Positions 39,471-49,163 of a stretch of DNA of 64,000 bases are shown piece by piece. The stretch comes from Brevundimonas sp. GTDB lineage: Bacteria > Pseudomonadota > Alphaproteobacteria > Caulobacterales > Caulobacteraceae. The notes under the pieces were generated by a model, which saw only the letters and a program-made list of their open reading frames with translations, was not told the DNA's origin and ran no database searches. The position numbers and the translations under genes are program-made. The DNA is taken from positions 111,872 through 175,871 of the forward strand of contig NZ_JAIYCP010000033.1 of NCBI RefSeq assembly GCF_027487935.1. The letters run 5' to 3'. Numbering within the stretch: position 1 is the stretch's first letter; every line of letters starts with the position of its first letter.

Positions 39471-41753
39471 TTGGACCACATCCTGTATTCCATCACGACC
39501 GAACATGATTACCGCTGGCTTCTGGCCGCCGGCTTAATCTGCGTCCTGGGGCTGACGACCGCGATCGATCTGCTGGTCACAGCCAGCCAACTGCCCGCCG
39601 CCCGACGGCAAAAGCGCATTGCCCTCGCCGCCCTGATCTCGGGACTCGCCGTCTTCACGGCCCATTTTGTCGCCTTGAACGGCTACCAGCCGGGCCAGGA
39701 AATCCGCTACGCCGTCTGGCCGACGGTCGGTTCGCTGGTCCTGGCCCTCGGCGGCTTCAGCCTGGCGGCCGTGGTTGTCATGCTCCGCCCGACCCGGGCC
39801 CGCCGCGCCGGCGCAGCCCTTGTCGCCTTTTCCGGCGTCGCCGGAATGCATTTCCTCGGTATCTCAGGCCTTGGCCTGGCAGGGACCATCAGCTGGGAGC
39901 CGGGCCTGGCGCTCCTGTCAGTTTTCGGCGCATTGATCATCGCCTTTATCGGCGGCGGCGTGGTGTTTGGCCCGGGTCTTTCGCGCAGGGTGGCCACGGC
40001 GGTCTGCGGATCGATCGCGATGGCCTTTCTGCACCTGACGGCCCTGAGCGCGATGGTGATCACACCACGGACCCTCGCTGACGCCGGCCCGACCGTCTCC
40101 AGCGGGGTCATGACAAGCGTCATTGTGGCCATGGTTCTGGCCATTGTCGGGGTCGCCGCCATGATCGGCTGGACGACCTGGGTCACGCATTCAGCGGCCC
40201 TGAAGCGTTTGCGCGAGGCGCTGGACGCCATGCCGGACGGCATGGCCTTCTATGATGAGGAAGATCGGCTGGTTCTCTGGAACCAGCGCTATGCCGAGGC
40301 CAACCCGGAACTGACGTCGAAGCTGAAGGCCGGCATGACGTTCCGCGAAATCATCCAGATCGGTCTCGACGAGGATCTCTACAGCGACGCACGGGGACGT
40401 CAGGCGGAATGGATCCAGGAGCGGCTCGAATCGCGCCGGGCCCTGACGACAACCATCGAACAGCGGACCACGGACGACCGTTGGCTCAGGATTTCTGACC
40501 GTCGTACGTCAGCCGGCGGCATCGTCACCGTCTGCACCGATATCACCGATCTCAAGAACGACGCCCGGGCCCTGTCCGAGGCACGCGATATCGCCCAGTC
40601 GGCAAACAGTGCGAAGAGCCAGTTCCTCGCCAATATGAGCCACGAGATCCGCACGCCCCTCAACGGCGTCATCGGTCTGGCCCAGGTCCTGGCCAAAACC
40701 CCCCTCTCGACCCAACAGGCTGAGATGCTGGAACTGATCCAGTCCTCCGGCAGAACGCTCCAGGCGCTGCTCAGCGACATTCTCGACCTCGCCCGGGTCG
40801 AATCGGGACGTCTGGAGCTGGCGAACGAGCCCTTTCATCTCGGCCGGGCCGTCCGTGAGGCGGCCCAGCTTCATGAGAGCTCAGCAGAGGCCAAGGGCCT
40901 GCAATTCTTCGTCGAGATCGACGAGCAAACGGACCGGTGGATCCTCGGCGACATCGTCCGGGTCAAACAGATCCTCACCAACCTTGTGTCCAATGCGGTC
41001 AAATTCACCCAGACCGGATTCGTCAGCCTGACCGTCGCGCCCGGGCCGGACCGGGACGGGACACCGACACTTCGCTTCTCGATCGAGGACACCGGCATCG
41101 GCTTCGACAGCAAGACGCGCGAGCGTCTGTTCAGCCGCTTCGAACAGGCCGACGGAGCCATCACACGCCGCTTCGGGGGCTCCGGCCTGGGGCTCGCCAT
41201 CTCCCGCCAGCTGGCCGAGATGATGGGCGGCGACCTGGACTGCGAAAGCGAACCCGGCGGTGGCTCGGCCTTCATTCTCACCATCCCCTTCAGTCCGGCA
41301 GAAGCGCCGGTCGCAGCGCCCGGCCAGGTCCTCGAACCGGCCAGTGACGAGCCCCCCATCGTCCGCGTCCTGCTGGCCGATGATCATCCCATCAATCGCA
41401 AGTTGGTGGAGATGATCCTGTCCGGGGCGAACACGGAACTGACCTCGGTCGAGAATGGTGCCGAGGCGGTCCGGGCCTGCCACGACCGTGACTTCGACAT
41501 CATCCTGATGGACATGCAGATGCCGGTCATGGACGGCCTCAGCGCGACCCGGGAGATCCGCCTGCACGAGGCGGCCATGGGTCTGGGCCGGACGCCCATC
41601 GTCATGCTCACGGCCAACGCCCTCGCCGACCATATCGCCTCGGCCGAAGCCGCCGGTGCCGATCACCATCTGGCCAAGCCTTTCGACGCCGCCGAACTGC
41701 TCGAGCTCATCACCACCCTGCCGCGCCCCGGCGCGGCTTCCGAGGCCGCCTAG
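39471..41753 (+). CDS. Hybrid sensor histidine kinase: MHYT-like membrane region, PAS, HisKA, HATPase, REC (start uncertain, TTG)
   Basis: [10 protein letters not shown] / [10 protein letters not shown] / [10 protein letters not shown] repeats; [56 protein letters not shown]. Confidence 0.9.
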   Translation: MDHILYSITTEHDYRWLLAAGLICVLGLTTAIDLLVTASQLPAARRQKRIALAALISGLAVFTAHFVALNGYQPGQEIRYAVWPTVGSLVLALGGFSLAAVVVMLRPTRARRAGAALVAFSGVAGMHFLGISGLGLAGTISWEPGLALLSVFGALIIAFIGGGVVFGPGLSRRVATAVCGSIAMAFLHLTALSAMVITPRTLADAGPTVSSGVMTSVIVAMVLAIVGVAAMIGWTTWVTHSAALKRLREALDAMPDGMAFYDEEDRLVLWNQRYAEANPELTSKLKAGMTFREIIQIGLDEDLYSDARGRQAEWIQERLESRRALTTTIEQRTTDDRWLRISDRRTSAGGIVTVCTDITDLKNDARALSEARDIAQSANSAKSQFLANMSHEIRTPLNGVIGLAQVLAKTPLSTQQAEMLELIQSSGRTLQALLSDILDLARVESGRLELANEPFHLGRAVREAAQLHESSAEAKGLQFFVEIDEQTDRWILGDIVRVKQILTNLVSNAVKFTQTGFVSLTVAPGPDRDGTPTLRFSIEDTGIGFDSKTRERLFSRFEQADGAITRRFGGSGLGLAISRQLAEMMGGDLDCESEPGGGSAFILTIPFSPAEAPVAAPGQVLEPASDEPPIVRVLLADDHPINRKLVEMILSGANTELTSVENGAEAVRACHDRDFDIILMDMQMPVMDGLSATREIRLHEAAMGLGRTPIVMLTANALADHIASAEAAGADHHLAKPFDAAELLELITTLPRPGAASEAA

Positions 41754-41825
41754 AGCCCGATCCTGAAGCGAAGTCCGGACCTTGCCGGACGACGCGCCAG
41801 ACCGCCTTCACGCCCGAACAACACC

Positions 41826-42035
41826 CTATTCGTAGCCGTGCGCGGCCTCGTTGATGACCTGCGACGGCATCCGCGAAAAGTCGACGCTGACCGGCTGGGC
41901 GGCCTTGGCCCGGAAGGTCTTGATCACGTGTTCAAGGCGGCGGCGCACCTCGCGCTCGGCCTCGGTGCCCGTGTCCAGATTGAGCGGGGCAAGGCAGAAA
42001 TCGATGATGGCCGTGGGGTTGTTCAGGGGCTGCAT
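41826..42035 (-). CDS. Small hypothetical protein downstream of aceA
   Basis: 69-aa ORF MQPLNNPTAIIDFCLAPLNLDTGTEAEREVRRRLEHVIK, same strand and 11 nt after aceA. Confidence 0.6.
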   Translation of the reverse strand: MQPLNNPTAIIDFCLAPLNLDTGTEAEREVRRRLEHVIKTFRAKAAQPVSVDFSRMPSQVINEAAHGYE

Positions 42036-42046
42036 GGTCTCTCTCC

Positions 42047-43327
42047 TTACTCGGCTGCCACGAACTGGGCGGTCTCGGTGGAATCCTTCAGGGCCGTGGT
42101 CGAGGACTGGCCGTTCGAGATGACGGTGGCGACCTGGTCGAAATAGCCGGTGCCGACCTCGCGCTGGTGGCGGGTGGCCGTATAGCCGGCGGCCTCATTG
42201 GCGAACTCGCGCTGTTGCAGCTCGGAATAGGCCGCCATGCCGCGGTCGCGGTAGCCGCTGGCCAGTTCGAACATGCCGTTGTTCAGGCTGTGGAAGCCGG
42301 CCAGGGTCACAAACTGGAATTTGTAGCCCATGGCCCCCAGCTCACGCTGGAATTTGGCGATGGTCTCGTCGTCCAGCCTGGCCTTCCAGTTGAACGACGG
42401 CGAGCAGTTATAGGCCAGCAGCTTGCCGGGATGCTCCCTGTGCACCGCCTCGGCGAAGCGGCGGGCGTCGTCCAAATCGGGGTGGGAGGTCTCCCACCAC
42501 AGCACATCAGCGTATCTGGCATAGGCCAGGCCGCGGGCGATGCAGTGATCCAGCCCCGTTCCGGCCTTGAGGCGGAAGAAGCCTTCGGGCGTGCGGTTGT
42601 CCGGGTCGATGAAGGGCCGGTCGCGCTCGTCAACGTCCGAGGTGATCAGCTGGGCGCTCTCGGCGTCCGTCCGGGCCACGATCAGGGTCGGGGCCCCCAT
42701 GACGTCTGCGGCCAGACGCGCGGCGATCAGATTACGCTCATGCGCCTGGGTGGGGATCAGCACCTTGCCGCCCAGGTGTCCGCATTTCTTCTCCGAGGCC
42801 AGCTGGTCCTCGAAATGCACGCCCGCAGCCCCCGCCTCAATGAAGGCCTTCATGATCTCGAAGCTGTTCAGCGGCCCGCCGAAGCCGGCCTCTGCATCGG
42901 CCACGATCGGGGCGAACCAGTCACGCTTGGTCCCGCCCTCGGCGTGTTCGATCTGGTCGGCGCGTTGCAGGGTGCGGTTGATGCGACGGCACAGCTCCGG
43001 CGCGGCATTGGCCGGATACAGCGACTGGTCGGGATACATGGCCCCGGCGGTATTGGCGTCGGCGGCGACCTGCCAGCCGGACAGATAGATGGCCTTCAGC
43101 CCCGCCCGGACCATCTGCATGGCCTGGTTGCCCGTGACGGCCCCGAGCGCATTGATGTAGGGCTCCTGGTGCAGCAACTCCCACAGCCTGTTGGCCCCCC
43201 GTTCGGCAAGGGTATGGGTGATCGGCACCGAACCGCGCAGGCGACGTACGTCCTCCGGCGTATAAGGCCGCTCGATGCCGTCGAAACGGCCGACGGGTGA
43301 CGGAACAAGGTGGGCGAAGCTGGTCAT
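42047..43327 (-). CDS. aceA: Isocitrate lyase
   Basis: [78 protein letters not shown]. Confidence 0.97.
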   Translation of the reverse strand: MTSFAHLVPSPVGRFDGIERPYTPEDVRRLRGSVPITHTLAERGANRLWELLHQEPYINALGAVTGNQAMQMVRAGLKAIYLSGWQVAADANTAGAMYPDQSLYPANAAPELCRRINRTLQRADQIEHAEGGTKRDWFAPIVADAEAGFGGPLNSFEIMKAFIEAGAAGVHFEDQLASEKKCGHLGGKVLIPTQAHERNLIAARLAADVMGAPTLIVARTDAESAQLITSDVDERDRPFIDPDNRTPEGFFRLKAGTGLDHCIARGLAYARYADVLWWETSHPDLDDARRFAEAVHREHPGKLLAYNCSPSFNWKARLDDETIAKFQRELGAMGYKFQFVTLAGFHSLNNGMFELASGYRDRGMAAYSELQQREFANEAAGYTATRHQREVGTGYFDQVATVISNGQSSTTALKDSTETAQFVAAE

Positions 43328-43387
43328 GTCGGTCTCGTCTCGGAGCGTGCGGCCATCGCCGCGGGTCTCGAGAAGCAGACCATGCCG

Positions 43388-43471
43388 AAGTCATGACTTA
43401 TACAGGACGGTCGGGATTTTTCATGTCATTTTGTCATTTTATGACATGGACTTGGCAGTCATTTCGTGACT
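43388..43471. promoter_or_regulatory. Candidate operator cluster between aceA and divergent regulator
   Basis: AAGTCATGACTT (43388), CATGTCAT-N11-ATGACATG (43422-43448), AGTCATTTCGTGACT (43457-43471). Confidence 0.55.
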
Positions 43472-43481
43472 AACTGCGACC

Positions 43482-44924
43482 ATGGACACTGCCGCTGACC
43501 GCAAGCTGTTCCTCGGCGGCCGCCTCAAGCGGCTGCGGCGCGATCTCGCCCTGACCCAAACCGCCATGGCCGGCGATCTCGGCGTCTCCCCCTCCTATCT
43601 GAACCATATCGAGCGTAACCAGCGCCCCGTCTCGGCCCAGCTGCTGCTGCGGCTGGCCGACACCTATGACGTCGACCTGCGCACCCTGGGCCAGTCCGCC
43701 GGGCCGGCCTCCGAAGCCGAACTGGCCGAGGCCCTGGCCGATCCGGTCTTCCAGGGCCTGACGGTGCCGCGCCACGAGATCGTCCAGCTGGCCGAGGACC
43801 AGCCCGCCGCCGCCGACGCCCTGCTGCGCCTCTACCGCGCCTTCACCGACCGCCGTGCCCGCGACGGAGCCGAAACCGGCCCCGGCGACGACAGCCCGTC
43901 CGACTGGGTCCGCGAATACATCCAGTCACGGCGCAATCATTTCCCCGAACTCGACATCCTCGGGGAAACCCTGGCCCAGGCGCTCGCCGCCGATGCCCCC
44001 GGCGAACCGTTCGAGACCCGGGTCCGCGCCCGCCTCCAGGCCCTGCACGGCCTCAGCGTCCGCACCCTGCCCGCCGAGGTCATGGTCGAATGGACCCGCC
44101 GCTTCGATCCGCACCGCAACCGCCTGCTCCTGTCCGAGACGCTCGGCCCCGCCTCCCGCGCCTTCGCCGTTGCCTTCCAGCTGGCCCTGTCCGCGCATGA
44201 CGCCGAACTGACCGCCATGACCGCCGCCGCCGCGGCCCCCGACGAGGCCACCCGCCGCCTGCTCAAGGTGTCCCTGACCAATACCCTCGCCGCCGCCATC
44301 CTGATGCCCTACGCCCCCTTCCAGCGCACGGCGGAGGAAACCGGCTACGACCTCGGCCGGCTGCAGGCCCGGTTCGGGGTCAGCTATGAACAGGCCGCCC
44401 ACCGCCTCACCACCCTGTCGCGCCCCACCGCCCGCGGCGTGCCCTTCTTCCTCATGCGGGTCGATCAGGCCGGCAACATTTCCAAACGGTTCGCCTCGGG
44501 GGCCTTCCCCTTTTCCCGCTTCGGCGGCGCCTGCCCGCGCTGGCGGCTGCACTCTGCCTTCCGCACCCCCGGCCGCGTCGTCACCCAGATCATCGAGACC
44601 CCGGACGGCAGCCGCTGGTTCACCCTGGCCCGCACCGTCGATCGTCAGGGGCATGACGCCTCCACCGAGGGTCACGACCTCGCCATCGGCCTCGGCTGCG
44701 AGCTCAAACATGCTCACCGCCTGGCCTGTGCCCGTGGCCTCGACCTGACCGCACCCGAGGTCACCCCCATCGGCCCCGCCTGCCGCCTGTGTAACCGCCA
44801 CCCCTGCGCCGAACGCGCCGCCCCGCCGATCGACCGCCCTCTGGTGGTCGACGACTGGGCCAAGTCGGTCAGCCCGTATCCGTTTGCGGGGGATGAGCGC
44901 TCACCACCTTGGATTGGTAGATGA
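43482..44924 (+). CDS. XRE-family regulator with DUF2083 (short-chain fatty acyl regulator family)
   Basis: LKRLRRDLALTQTAMAGDLGVSPSYLNHIERNQRPVSAQLLLRLA; C-terminal CRLCNRHPCAERAAPPIDRPL; divergent from aceA. Confidence 0.87.
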   Translation: MDTAADRKLFLGGRLKRLRRDLALTQTAMAGDLGVSPSYLNHIERNQRPVSAQLLLRLADTYDVDLRTLGQSAGPASEAELAEALADPVFQGLTVPRHEIVQLAEDQPAAADALLRLYRAFTDRRARDGAETGPGDDSPSDWVREYIQSRRNHFPELDILGETLAQALAADAPGEPFETRVRARLQALHGLSVRTLPAEVMVEWTRRFDPHRNRLLLSETLGPASRAFAVAFQLALSAHDAELTAMTAAAAAPDEATRRLLKVSLTNTLAAAILMPYAPFQRTAEETGYDLGRLQARFGVSYEQAAHRLTTLSRPTARGVPFFLMRVDQAGNISKRFASGAFPFSRFGGACPRWRLHSAFRTPGRVVTQIIETPDGSRWFTLARTVDRQGHDASTEGHDLAIGLGCELKHAHRLACARGLDLTAPEVTPIGPACRLCNRHPCAERAAPPIDRPLVVDDWAKSVSPYPFAGDERSPPWIGR

Positions 44925-44937
44925 GAGGTGACACATC

Positions 44938-44948
44938 TGATAGTATCA
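44938..44948. promoter_or_regulatory. Candidate TA operator / -10 region, copy 1
   Basis: Perfect palindrome TGATAGTATCA 4 nt before the antitoxin ATG; copy 2 has TGTTAGTATCA at 45931. Confidence 0.45.
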
Positions 44949-44952
44949 CCCC

Positions 44953-45273
44953 ATGGATCGCCGTCCCCTGACCCTCCCGCTGGATGCCGCCACCCTGGCG
45001 CGCGTCGAGGCCGCTGCCGCGGCTGAGGGGCTGTCGATCGAGGTCTGGATGGCCCGGCGCGTCATCGATGCCCTGCCCCCGCCCGGCGTCGCCGAAGACG
45101 CCGCACCGTTCGATCTGGCCGATCCCCGGACCGAGGCCGCGAAGCTCTATCAGGCTGAACAGGCCCGGATCGCCTTGGCGGAATACGACCGCACGGGCGT
45201 GTCTTTCCCGCTGGAGGACGTCCTCAAGACATTCGATGACGCTCTGGAGGCGGCGCTGGCCCGAAAGCGGTGA
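44953..45273 (+). CDS. Antitoxin of ParDE/RelBE-like module, copy 1
   Basis: TEAAKLYQAEQARIALAEYDRTGVSFPLEDVL; overlaps toxin start. Confidence 0.75.
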   Translation: MDRRPLTLPLDAATLARVEAAAAAEGLSIEVWMARRVIDALPPPGVAEDAAPFDLADPRTEAAKLYQAEQARIALAEYDRTGVSFPLEDVLKTFDDALEAALARKR

Positions 45274-45566
45274 TCTACCGCATTCAGCTGACCGCCCAGG
45301 CCGAACGGGACCTTGTACGGCTGGCAAACTTCCTCGGGGAGCGCAGTGAGCGCGCCGCTCGACGCGCCTCCCGTGACATCAAGGCCGCGCTTCGATCCCT
45401 GGCCCGCATGCCCGCCCGGGCGCGCCGAATCTCAGACGATCTCCACACCTTCCCGATCCGCTTCGGCCAGAGCGGCTACGTCGTCCAATTTCGGGTCAGG
45501 GACGACACGGTCGTGATCGCCCGTATCCATCACATGCGGGAAGATCGCCCGGCGACGGACGCCTGA
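45270..45566 (+). CDS. ParE/RelE-family toxin, copy 1
   Basis: YRIQLTAQAERDLVRLANFLGERSERAARRASRDIKAALRSLARMP...IRFGQSGYVVQFRV..TVVIARIHHMRED. Confidence 0.85.
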   Translation: MIYRIQLTAQAERDLVRLANFLGERSERAARRASRDIKAALRSLARMPARARRISDDLHTFPIRFGQSGYVVQFRVRDDTVVIARIHHMREDRPATDA

Positions 45567-45788
45567 TCAGCCGGTCCTGTCCAGCGCCGCCTGCGCCGCC
45601 TTCAGAGCCTCGGCCATCATCGCCTTCAGCCGGACAGGCGCCACGATCTCGACCTGATCGCCCCAGCGGAACAGATGCCCGGCCAGCTCCCGCATGCCAG
45701 AGGCCCGGAACCGGACTTCGACGCCGCCATCCGGCGGATTCTCGACCGTCTGGGTCGGGGGCAAGCGCCAGGCCCGGGCCTCGGGGAC
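45567..45788 (-). pseudogene. Truncated duplicate of the 3' end of the WYL-domain regulator gene
   Basis: PPTQTVENPPDGGVEVRFRASGMRELAGHLFRWGDQVEIVAPVRLKAMMAEALKAAQAALDRTG aligns to C-terminus of 46560-47546. Confidence 0.85.
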
Positions 45789-45945
45789 ACCGCCACCCCT
45801 GCGCCGAACGCGCCGCCCCGCCGATCGACCGCCCGCTGGTGGTCGACGACTGGGCCAGGTCGGTCAGCCCGTATCCGTTTGCGGGAACGTGGTCTTCTAC
45901 CTTTGATTGGTAGAACAGCGGCCATACATCTGTTAGTATCACGGC

Positions 45946-46266
45946 ATGGTTGAGCGTCCCCTGAAAATCGAGCTTGATGAGCGGACAGCGGTACGTCTGG
46001 CAACCGCCGCCGCCGCTGCGAGCCTGTCCGTCGAGGCCTATGTAATCGAGGTCATCAAAGCCGCCCTGCCCCCGCCCGGCGTCGCCGAAGACGCCGCGCC
46101 GTTCGATCCGGCCGATCCGCGGACCGAGGCCGCGAAGCTCTATCAGAGGGAACAGGCCCTGATCGCCCTGGCGGAATACGACCGCACGGGCGTGTCTTTC
46201 CCGCTGGAAGACGTCTTACGGGACGTACGCTTAGATCTGGAAGCAAGGCTGGCATCGAAGGCGTGA
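45946..46266 (+). CDS. Antitoxin of ParDE/RelBE-like module, copy 2
   Basis: Shares ALPPPGVAEDAAPFDxADPRTEAAKLYQxEQAxIALAEYDRTGVSFPLEDVL with copy 1; divergent ends. Confidence 0.75.
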   Translation: MVERPLKIELDERTAVRLATAAAAASLSVEAYVIEVIKAALPPPGVAEDAAPFDPADPRTEAAKLYQREQALIALAEYDRTGVSFPLEDVLRDVRLDLEARLASKA

Positions 46267-46559
46267 ACTACCGGATCACCGTCGCACCGGAAGCGAGGGC
46301 GGACCTGTTCCGGCTCAATGCGTTTCTCGCGGGCAAGAGTGACGCAGCCGCCCGCCGGGCGATGGACGCGATCGATGCCGGTCTTCGATCACTGGGCGAG
46401 ATGCCAAGTCGCGCGCCGGAAAACTCGGCTGGAATGCACACCTTCCCGATCCGCTTCGGCCAGAGCGGCTATGTCGTCCAGTTTCGGGTCAGGAACAACA
46501 CCGTGGTGATCGCCCGTATCCATCACATGCGGGAAGATCGCCCGGCGGCCGACGCCTGA
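46263..46559 (+). CDS. ParE/RelE-family toxin, copy 2
   Basis: C-terminal HTFPIRFGQSGYVVQFRVRNNTVVIARIHHMREDRPAADA near-identical to copy 1; N-half divergent. Confidence 0.85.
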   Translation: MNYRITVAPEARADLFRLNAFLAGKSDAAARRAMDAIDAGLRSLGEMPSRAPENSAGMHTFPIRFGQSGYVVQFRVRNNTVVIARIHHMREDRPAADA

Positions 46560-47546
46560 TCAGCGGGTCTTGTCCAGCGCCGCCAGCGCCGCCTTCAGGG
46601 CCTCGCGCATCATGTCCTTCAGCCGCTCCGGCGCGACGATCTCGACCTGATCGCCCCAGCTGAACAGATGCCAGGCCAGCTCCCGCATGCCAGAGGCCCG
46701 GAACCGGACCTCGACCCCGCCGTCCGCCCGGTCCTCGACCGTCTGGGTCGGGTGCCAGCGCCAGGCCCGCGCCTCGGCGGCACCACCGGGCGTGACCCGC
46801 AGCACCACATCCTCGATCTCGTCCTGATAGATGCCGAACGACTGGCTGGCGAAGGCCTGCAGGTCGAAATCGGCCGGCGGGGCGGCCACCCCCTCCTCCG
46901 CCCGGACCGCGCTCATTCGGTCCAGACGGAAGGTCTGGATACGCCCGGTTTCCCGGTCCGCCGCGACCAGATAGTTGGCGCGACCGAACATCACCCCGCA
47001 CGGAGCCACGCTGCGCCGCCGCGCCTCGGCCCCCGGCCGGCTGTAGATGAAGCCCAGCGGCTGTCCGGCCAGGATCGCCTGCCGGATCTCGGCCAGCACC
47101 GCCTCGTCCGCCGACGGCCGCGGCCCCGCCTGGATGGCGATCGTCTCCGCCCGCACCAGCGCCTCCAGATCGGGCGCCAGCCGGTTCAGGGTCGTCGAGC
47201 GCATGGCCGACTTCAGTTTTCTTTCCAGCCCCTCCAGCGCCGCCGCCCGGCCCTGTTCCCCCGCCGCCCGCAGCCCCTGCGCCGCCTTGCTCAGCTCGAC
47301 CAGCTCCTCGGTGGTCGGGGCCTGTTCAAAGGCCGACAGACCGCCACGGATGCGCCAGCGTTTGGTCGGCGGATCCGACACCTCCTCGGCGGCGGGATAG
47401 AGGGCCAGCACGGCATCCCGCATCCGCTCGGCCGTGCGCCGCCCGACGCCACACTCCCGCGCCATCTCCTCCAGGGTCAGACCTTCGGCGCTGGCGGCCA
47501 TGCGTCGCGCCAGTTCGATCACCACCGCTGCCTTGTCGTGTCTCAT
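46560..47546 (-). CDS. WYL domain-containing transcriptional regulator (YafY-like)
   Basis: N-terminal HTH (GLTLEEMARECGVGRRTAERMRDAV), central FIYSRPGAEARRRSVAPCGVMFGRANYLVAADRETGRIQTFRLDRM. Confidence 0.87.
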   Translation of the reverse strand: MRHDKAAVVIELARRMAASAEGLTLEEMARECGVGRRTAERMRDAVLALYPAAEEVSDPPTKRWRIRGGLSAFEQAPTTEELVELSKAAQGLRAAGEQGRAAALEGLERKLKSAMRSTTLNRLAPDLEALVRAETIAIQAGPRPSADEAVLAEIRQAILAGQPLGFIYSRPGAEARRRSVAPCGVMFGRANYLVAADRETGRIQTFRLDRMSAVRAEEGVAAPPADFDLQAFASQSFGIYQDEIEDVVLRVTPGGAAEARAWRWHPTQTVEDRADGGVEVRFRASGMRELAWHLFSWGDQVEIVAPERLKDMMREALKAALAALDKTR

Positions 47547-47630
47547 GGGGCGACGATGGCATACGTCCGATTTTGACGCAACGCTGTCTCAAGGTCACTT
47601 CAACAGAGACCCCCGCCCCGGAGACACCCC

Positions 47631-47861
47631 ATGGCCCGCTCGTTCGCTCCTCACACCGCCGTCGCCGCCAGCCGCTATCTGATCGTGCCCTGCGAGGCCG
47701 ACGGTTTCGGCGACCTGGCCGTGATCTGGGACCGGCTGGAGGAACAGGTGATCGACGTCATCGACGCCCGCCTGTCGGCCCGCTATGCCGACGAGGACGC
47801 CCTGTGGGACGAGGCCCGCCCGGCCTTCGACCCGGCCGAAGACTTCCGCATGGCGGCGTAA
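47631..47861 (+). CDS. Hypothetical protein
   Basis: 76-aa ORF MARSFAPHTAVAASRYLIVPCEADGFGDLAVIWDRL. Confidence 0.5.
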   Translation: MARSFAPHTAVAASRYLIVPCEADGFGDLAVIWDRLEEQVIDVIDARLSARYADEDALWDEARPAFDPAEDFRMAA

Positions 47862-47865
47862 CCCG

Positions 47866-48270
47866 TCAGTCCGGGTATTTGGCCCGCATATGGGCCAGGG
47901 AGGCGGCCACCAGTTCGCGCAGCACCCCCTCATCGACCGCATCCAGCCGGTTGATGTAGAGACAGCCCCCCTTGGTGCTGACCTTGCCCAGCCGCGCAAT
48001 CAGGGCCTCCCGGGCGTCGAAATCACCCATCACATAAAGGACCAGCTGGGCCTTGCGCGGCGAAAAGCCGATCCGGGGCCAGTCCCCGGTCGGCCCCTTG
48101 TAGCTGTCATAGCCGATGATCGAAGGCCCCCACATGACCGGCGCAACGCCCGTCATCTCGCTCAGCAGGGCCTGCATGACCTCGGCATCCGCGCGGCGGC
48201 GGGGGTTGTCGACCGCAGCGATGAAATCGGCGACCGGCACATCCGTCGGCCGGGTCTTCGGCTCGGCCAT
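47866..48270 (-). CDS. DUF1801 domain-containing protein
   Basis: VDNPRRRADAEVMQALLSEMTGVAPVMWGPSIIGYDSYK...GFSPRKAQLVLYVM. Confidence 0.87.
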   Translation of the reverse strand: MAEPKTRPTDVPVADFIAAVDNPRRRADAEVMQALLSEMTGVAPVMWGPSIIGYDSYKGPTGDWPRIGFSPRKAQLVLYVMGDFDAREALIARLGKVSTKGGCLYINRLDAVDEGVLRELVAASLAHMRAKYPD

Positions 48271-48283
48271 CCGGCCCCTCCCC

Positions 48284-49009
48284 TCAGGCAGCGCCCCTCA
48301 GCTCCGTGGCATGGGGCGGGTACGGGGCCGACGGTACAGGGCTGGGCGGCAGCTTGGCCAGAGTGCTGGCGAAGCCGTGGTTGACGTCGCGGTGATGCGC
48401 CTCGTCTGCCCGCACCTTCAGCACCACATCGCGCAGCGTCGCATCCGCCGGCAGCTTCCAGTAGTGGATGGCAATGGCCGGGGCCGGGACATTGGGCGAC
48501 CGACCCTCGTCGATCTCCTTCAGATACAGGGTGTAGCTGATCACGGCCTCTTCCTCGAAATAGCCGACCACCCGGTGCGCCGTCCGCGCCGAGATCAGAT
48601 AGAGGCCGAAGAAGCCGATGTAGAAGACCGCCTGGGCCAGCTGCACCACCAGCCGCTCGAACCAGGTCGGCTGGGCCACCGCGATGAAGGTCATCAGGTG
48701 CATCCGCTCATTCTCCGCCTCCTCCATCAGGGTGCGGATCCAGCCGTCATCATCCTTCATCTCGCGCAGGCAGCGCAGATGCGTCAGCGTCGCCCCCACC
48801 ATGCCGGGCACGGCCGCGACCGTCTCCAGCACGATGGCGCGGTGGCCGTACCGCTTGGCGAAGAAGGTGTCGGCACAGACCCGCAGCAGCCTGGTGAACC
48901 CCAGGGCGAAGTGGTCGGAAAAGCCCCGGGGCGGATAATGGACCCCGGGCCGGGCCTCCTTCTCTTCTTCGAGAGCACGGGCATCGGGGGCGAGGATGGT
49001 GTTGACCAT
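48284..49009 (-). CDS. Alternative oxidase (AOX), cyanide-insensitive ubiquinol oxidase
   Basis: Diiron motifs [47 protein letters not shown]. Confidence 0.92.
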   Translation of the reverse strand: MVNTILAPDARALEEEKEARPGVHYPPRGFSDHFALGFTRLLRVCADTFFAKRYGHRAIVLETVAAVPGMVGATLTHLRCLREMKDDDGWIRTLMEEAENERMHLMTFIAVAQPTWFERLVVQLAQAVFYIGFFGLYLISARTAHRVVGYFEEEAVISYTLYLKEIDEGRSPNVPAPAIAIHYWKLPADATLRDVVLKVRADEAHHRDVNHGFASTLAKLPPSPVPSAPYPPHATELRGAA

Positions 49010-49163
49010 GGGAGCAGTCTTTCAGGCGCTTCGGCCGCACTGGACCGCGCCCGAAGACCATAACGCGCCAGCCGGCTCACAGGGCCGGACGCAATGTCGC
49101 AAAGGGCGGACAGGGTGACGCAGAGGGTGGATATGGGGACGGCAGATAGTACCCTACCCTCCG

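Larger units (their letters stand above)
44794..46783. repeat. ~995-bp imperfect tandem duplication (units ~44794-45788 and ~45789-46783)
   Basis: Same order in both units: 3' end of regulator gene, promoter, antitoxin, toxin, 3' end of WYL gene; ACCGCCACCCCTGCGCCGAACGCG recurs at 44794 and 45789. Confidence 0.88.

Noticed and set aside
45626-46003. Minus-strand ORF at the duplication junction (125 aa)
   Set aside because: Frame passes through a truncated regulator tail and a WYL tail in the wrong frame; artefact of the duplication
46560-47546. WYL regulator plus TA genes as an anti-phage defence island
   Set aside because: WYL regulators occur in defence loci, but no recognised effector, nuclease or helicase gene is adjacent here; the evidence supports only a duplicated TA module
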